A stretch of 35,131 bases of DNA from Candidatus Pelagibacterales bacterium. GTDB lineage: Bacteria > Pseudomonadota > Alphaproteobacteria > TMED109. Shown piece by piece: positions 31,412 through 35,131 of the stretch. The position numbers and the translations under genes are program-made. Location: contig PAYS01000022.1 of the NCBI GenBank assembly GCA_002715265.1, positions 1 through 35,131 of the forward strand, given 5' to 3'. Under the pieces are notes generated by a model that saw only the letters and a program-made list of their open reading frames with translations, searched no databases and had not been told where the DNA came from. Numbering within the stretch: position 1 is the first letter of the stretch; each line of letters begins with the position of its first letter.

Positions 31412-32359
31412 ATGGACGTTTTTTTATTTACATTATTTAACGGTATTCTCTATGGAATGCTATTGTTTATGTTATCCAGTGGATTAACTCTTATTTTTGG
31501 AATGATGGGAGTATTAAATTTTGCTCATGCTTCATTCTACATGCTTGGAGCATATTTTGCTTATCAAATAAGCGAATATGTTGGATTTTATCCTGCTTTA
31601 ATAATTGCTCCATTAATAATTGCTTTCCTAGGAGCATATGTTGAAAGGTATGGGCTAAGAAGAGTTCATAAATTTGGACATGTGGCCGAATTGTTATTCA
31701 CATTTGGATTATTCTATATAATAGAGGAAATAGTACAAATGGTATGGGGTAAAGTTCCTGTAGGGTATCATATACCACCAAGCATGGATTTTTCACTATT
31801 TAACTTAATGGGCACCTCATATCCTGCTTATCAAATATTTGTTTTAACAGTTTCAGTTTTTATTTTTGCTGGTTTATTTGCAGTATTAACTAAGACAAGG
31901 GCTGGGCTAATAATTAAAGCTGCTTTAACACATCCTGAGACCGTTTCAGCGTTAGGACATAATGTTCCTAAAGTTTTCATGATGGTTTTTGGTTTAGGAT
32001 GTGGATTAGCAGGATTAGCTGGTGTATTAGCAGGAAATACCCTTGGTACTGAACCAGCAATGGCTTTTATGTTAGGCCCTATCGTTTTTGTAGTAATAGT
32101 CGTAGGCGGATTGGGATCTCTTAAAGGTGCCTTAGTCGCTTCTTTATTAATAGGCGTCATGCAAACATTTGCGGTCTCCATGGATTATTCATTAAATAGT
32201 TTAATTTCTTTATTAGGATTTTCATTCGATGCTGAAAGTTTATGGAGAATTTTTGTAGACTTAACTATATCTCAATTAGCTCCAGTATTACCGTACTTAT
32301 TACTAGTTGTTATGTTAATAGCTAGACCACGAGGTCTATTTGGAACAAGGGACGTATAA
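31412..32359 (+). CDS. Branched-chain amino acid-type ABC transporter permease (LivH family)
   Basis: NGILYGMLLFMLSSGLTLIFGMMGVLNFAHASFYMLGAYFAY; VGGLGSLKGALVASLLIG. Confidence 0.94.
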   Translation: MDVFLFTLFNGILYGMLLFMLSSGLTLIFGMMGVLNFAHASFYMLGAYFAYQISEYVGFYPALIIAPLIIAFLGAYVERYGLRRVHKFGHVAELLFTFGLFYIIEEIVQMVWGKVPVGYHIPPSMDFSLFNLMGTSYPAYQIFVLTVSVFIFAGLFAVLTKTRAGLIIKAALTHPETVSALGHNVPKVFMMVFGLGCGLAGLAGVLAGNTLGTEPAMAFMLGPIVFVVIVVGGLGSLKGALVASLLIGVMQTFAVSMDYSLNSLISLLGFSFDAESLWRIFVDLTISQLAPVLPYLLLVVMLIARPRGLFGTRDV

Positions 32360-33631
32360 ATGAATTTAGTAAATTCTATTAAATCAGTTTCATCTTGGAT
32401 CATTATAGGTTGTATTGCAGCTATAATGCCCCTAATTTTTGATTCATATTTTGCATTAACTCTGCTTTCTAAAATGGGCGTTTTAGTTATGTTCACCGTA
32501 GCTTATAATATGTTACTTGGACAAGGAGGCATGCTGTCATTTGGTCATGCTATCTATTTTGGTTTTGCTGGCTATGTTAGTGTCCATATTCTTAATGGTA
32601 TTGGTGAAGAATTTCTACCCTACTTTCCAATTGTTTTATTTCCTATTATAGGTGCAATTGTAGGAGCATTTTTAGGAGTAATTATTGGTTATTTATCTAC
32701 AAGAAGAGCTGGTACTGCATTTGCGATGATATCACTAGGGTTTTGTGAAATGGCTACTGCATTTACATTAATATTTGTAGTATTTTTCAATGGTGAAGAT
32801 GGAATTCAAACTGATAGAATGGTAGGACCTGAACCTTTTGGAGTTTCATTTGGCCCTCAAATTGAAGTTTATTATTTAATTTTATTTTGGACTTTATTAA
32901 CTGTAGTTCTTATGTATTTGATAACCAAAACTCCTTTCGGAAGAATGAGTAATGCTGTAAGAGATAATCCTGAGAGAGCTGCATTTATTGGATATAATGT
33001 AAGACATGTTAGATGGATTGCATTTACTTTATCTGCAATGTTTGCTGGAGCTGCTGGAAGTCTTCATGCCATAAATTATGAACATATTGGCTTTGAGTCA
33101 GTCAGTGTTATTCAATCAGGACAAGTATTATTTATGGCCTTTATAGGAGGTGTAGGTCATTTTTTAGGACCAATAATTGGCGCTATAGGCCTTACTTACT
33201 TAGACTCAATTCTTCTTGATTATACTGAAGCATGGTTGTTATATTTAGGAGTAACATTCTCAGTAATAGTTGCATTTGCCCCAGGAGGATTAGCAGGGTT
33301 AATAGTTATGCATGGCCCAATTGCCAATACCAATAAATCTTTATTATTAGGTTTAGTAAAACCGTATTTATCTGCAATAGGAAGTACAATTTTAGGCGTA
33401 TTAGGTTTCATAGGTATTATAGAAATGCTTTATTTTAAATCACTAATTTCTAAAGGTGAAGGTGAAATCATTATTTATTGGACTGAATTTAATGCGAATG
33501 GTTTATTATCTTGGGCATTATTCATTGGTATGATTATAGCTGGGATCCTTTTAAGTAAAATTACCTACCGTCAGGCTAAAGAAAGTTGGGACAATGCTAT
33601 GTCCGTGGTAAAATCGGAGATTAGCTCATGA
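32360..33631 (+). CDS. Branched-chain amino acid-type ABC transporter permease (LivM family), C-terminally extended
   Basis: YNMLLGQGGMLSFGHAIYFGFAGY; FAGAAGSLHA; FIGGVGHFLGPIIGA; extra C-terminal region with two hydrophobic segments. Confidence 0.93.
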   Translation: MNLVNSIKSVSSWIIIGCIAAIMPLIFDSYFALTLLSKMGVLVMFTVAYNMLLGQGGMLSFGHAIYFGFAGYVSVHILNGIGEEFLPYFPIVLFPIIGAIVGAFLGVIIGYLSTRRAGTAFAMISLGFCEMATAFTLIFVVFFNGEDGIQTDRMVGPEPFGVSFGPQIEVYYLILFWTLLTVVLMYLITKTPFGRMSNAVRDNPERAAFIGYNVRHVRWIAFTLSAMFAGAAGSLHAINYEHIGFESVSVIQSGQVLFMAFIGGVGHFLGPIIGAIGLTYLDSILLDYTEAWLLYLGVTFSVIVAFAPGGLAGLIVMHGPIANTNKSLLLGLVKPYLSAIGSTILGVLGFIGIIEMLYFKSLISKGEGEIIIYWTEFNANGLLSWALFIGMIIAGILLSKITYRQAKESWDNAMSVVKSEISS

Positions 33632-34377
33632 GTGATGTTTTAAAATTATCTAAAGTATCAAAATCATTTGGACCTGCACAAATCATTAAGGATCTTGATT
33701 TAAAAATAAAAAAAGGTGAAAGACATGCCATTATAGGACCAAACGGTGCAGGTAAATCAACACTCTTTCATTTAATATCAGGACATTATACTCCTACAGC
33801 TGGAAGTATATTATTAAATGATGAAGAAATTGGTAGCTTAGACCCACATGATATTAATAGAAGAGGATTAGCAAGAAGTTTTCAGGTTACGAATATATTT
33901 CCAAAAATGACTGTGGCAGAAAATATTAGATGTGGCATGCTATGGGCCAAAGATTATAAATATTCAATATTTAAAATAGTTAATAATGAAAAAGAATTAA
34001 CAGAAGCAACTTCAAATATTTTAGTTGAGCTAAATCTTCAACATTGTGCAAATATTCCAGCCGGCTTACTTAGTTACGCAGACCAAAGAGCTTTAGAAAT
34101 TGGAATTACAATAGCTAGTGGAGCAGATACAATTATGCTAGATGAACCTACTGCAGGAATGTCCAATTCTGAGACAGCTAGAGCAGTAGAATTAATAAAA
34201 AAAATCTCTGAAAATAGAACTTTATTAATTGTAGAACATGATATGGGAGTAGTCTTTGACTTAGCCGATAGAATTTCTGTTTTAGTTTACGGTGAAATTA
34301 TATGTACTGATACACCAAAAAAAGTAAGAACAAATCAAAAAGTACAAGAAGCTTATCTTGGTACGGAAGGACATTAA
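33628..34377 (+). CDS. Branched-chain amino acid-type ABC transporter ATP-binding protein (LivG family)
   Basis: Walker A GPNGAGKST; RRGLARSFQVTNIFPKMTVAENI; Walker B TIMLDEPTAGMS. Confidence 0.94.
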   Translation: MSDVLKLSKVSKSFGPAQIIKDLDLKIKKGERHAIIGPNGAGKSTLFHLISGHYTPTAGSILLNDEEIGSLDPHDINRRGLARSFQVTNIFPKMTVAENIRCGMLWAKDYKYSIFKIVNNEKELTEATSNILVELNLQHCANIPAGLLSYADQRALEIGITIASGADTIMLDEPTAGMSNSETARAVELIKKISENRTLLIVEHDMGVVFDLADRISVLVYGEIICTDTPKKVRTNQKVQEAYLGTEGH

Positions 34378-34379
34378 AT

Positions 34380-35075
34380 ATGCTAAATATCAAGGACTTA
34401 AATGCTTTTTATGGAAAATCTCATATTTTAAGAGGAGTTAGCCTAAATATTAAAAAAGGAGAAATAGTTTCTCTATTAGGAAGAAACGGTGTAGGAAGAT
34501 CAACATTAGTGAAATCAATAATGGGATTAGTTCAACCTCAAGGTTCCATAGAATTTATGGGAGAAGAAATATCCGGCTTACCTTCACATTCAATTGCTTT
34601 AAAAGGAATAGGCTATGTTCCCGAAAATAGAGACATCTTCCCTACACTTACAGTAAAAGAAAATCTTTTATTAGGTATTAAGGATACAAAAGTGAAAAGG
34701 CAATGGGACCTTGAAGAATTATTTAAAATGTTCCCTAACCTTAAGGAAAGACAAGATGTAATGGGAGGATCTATATCAGGGGGAGAACAACAAATGCTTA
34801 CAATGTGTAGGTGTTTAATGGGTGATCCGGCATTTATGATGGTAGACGAACCTACGGAAGGATTATCTCCTCAAATGGTAGAAAAAGTTTCAGATTTACT
34901 TAAACAGATTGCTTCTAAAGGAATTTCTATACTTTTGGTAGAGCAAAAGTTAACTATTGCTCTTAAATTATCATCAAAAGTTTACCTTATGGGTCATGGT
35001 GAAATGGTTTTTGAGGGGACTCCTGAACAACTTGAAAAAGATACAAAAATTAGAAAAGAGTGGTTAGAAGTTTAA
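34380..35075 (+). CDS. Branched-chain amino acid-type ABC transporter ATP-binding protein (LivF family) with GxxGxGR Walker A
   Basis: MLNIKDLNAFYGKSHILRGVSLNIKKGEIVSLLGRNGVGRSTLVKSIMGL; GYVPENRDIFPTLTVKENL; SGGEQQMLTMCRCLMGDPAFMMVDEPTEGLSP. Confidence 0.94.
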   Translation: MLNIKDLNAFYGKSHILRGVSLNIKKGEIVSLLGRNGVGRSTLVKSIMGLVQPQGSIEFMGEEISGLPSHSIALKGIGYVPENRDIFPTLTVKENLLLGIKDTKVKRQWDLEELFKMFPNLKERQDVMGGSISGGEQQMLTMCRCLMGDPAFMMVDEPTEGLSPQMVEKVSDLLKQIASKGISILLVEQKLTIALKLSSKVYLMGHGEMVFEGTPEQLEKDTKIRKEWLEV

Positions 35076-35131
35076 TTATATTATAATAACTTCATCTAGA
35101 TCTTCATCATTATATAATTTTTCAACTAAGA
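35076..35131 (-). CDS. Possible C-terminal end of a convergent CDS
   Basis: Minus-strand open frame ...LVEKLYNDEDLDEVIII-stop abutting the livF stop; only 18 codons visible. Confidence 0.3.
   Translation of the reverse strand, partial: LVEKLYNDEDLDEVIII

Noticed and set aside
31831-33411. Minus-strand ORFs opposite livH and livM (31831-32181, 32272-32496, 33220-33411)
   Set aside because: Pro/Thr/Asn-rich antisense shadows of transmembrane genes.
1-35131. Search for CRISPR arrays, transposases, integrases, phage genes, toxin-antitoxin pairs, tRNA and rRNA
   Set aside because: No long direct repeats, no such proteins in the ORF track, and nothing tRNA-like seen in the few intergenic gaps.

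Overview
AT-rich window with alphaproteobacterial gene content and synteny. About 1-25.26 kb is one minus-strand run of at least 22 genes. In transcription order it reads nuoABCDEFGHIJKLMN (Complex I), birA, coaX, rnj, methylmalonyl-CoA epimerase, DUF1467, proS, lolC/E, lolD, dnaE, and the 5' part of rpsB, which runs off the left edge. This is ordinary core genome. About 25.5-35.1 kb is an accessory, catabolism-like region. It holds a tight plus-strand operon (mandelate-racemase-type enolase superfamily enzyme, PaaI-like hotdog thioesterase, GST, catalytically atypical SDR, GST-like protein), a minus-strand canonical SDR, and a complete LivKHMGF-type ABC importer. The most interesting observations are: the five-gene MR/hotdog/GST/SDR/GST operon beside the importer, an SDR lacking the canonical Tyr, an enolase-superfamily protein with a KxR motif, an Arg in the Walker A lysine position of LivF, and a possible SD-sequestering hairpin in the rpsB leader. 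No rRNA, tRNA, CRISPR array or mobile element was recognised. Substrate and pathway assignments are inference; no searches were run.
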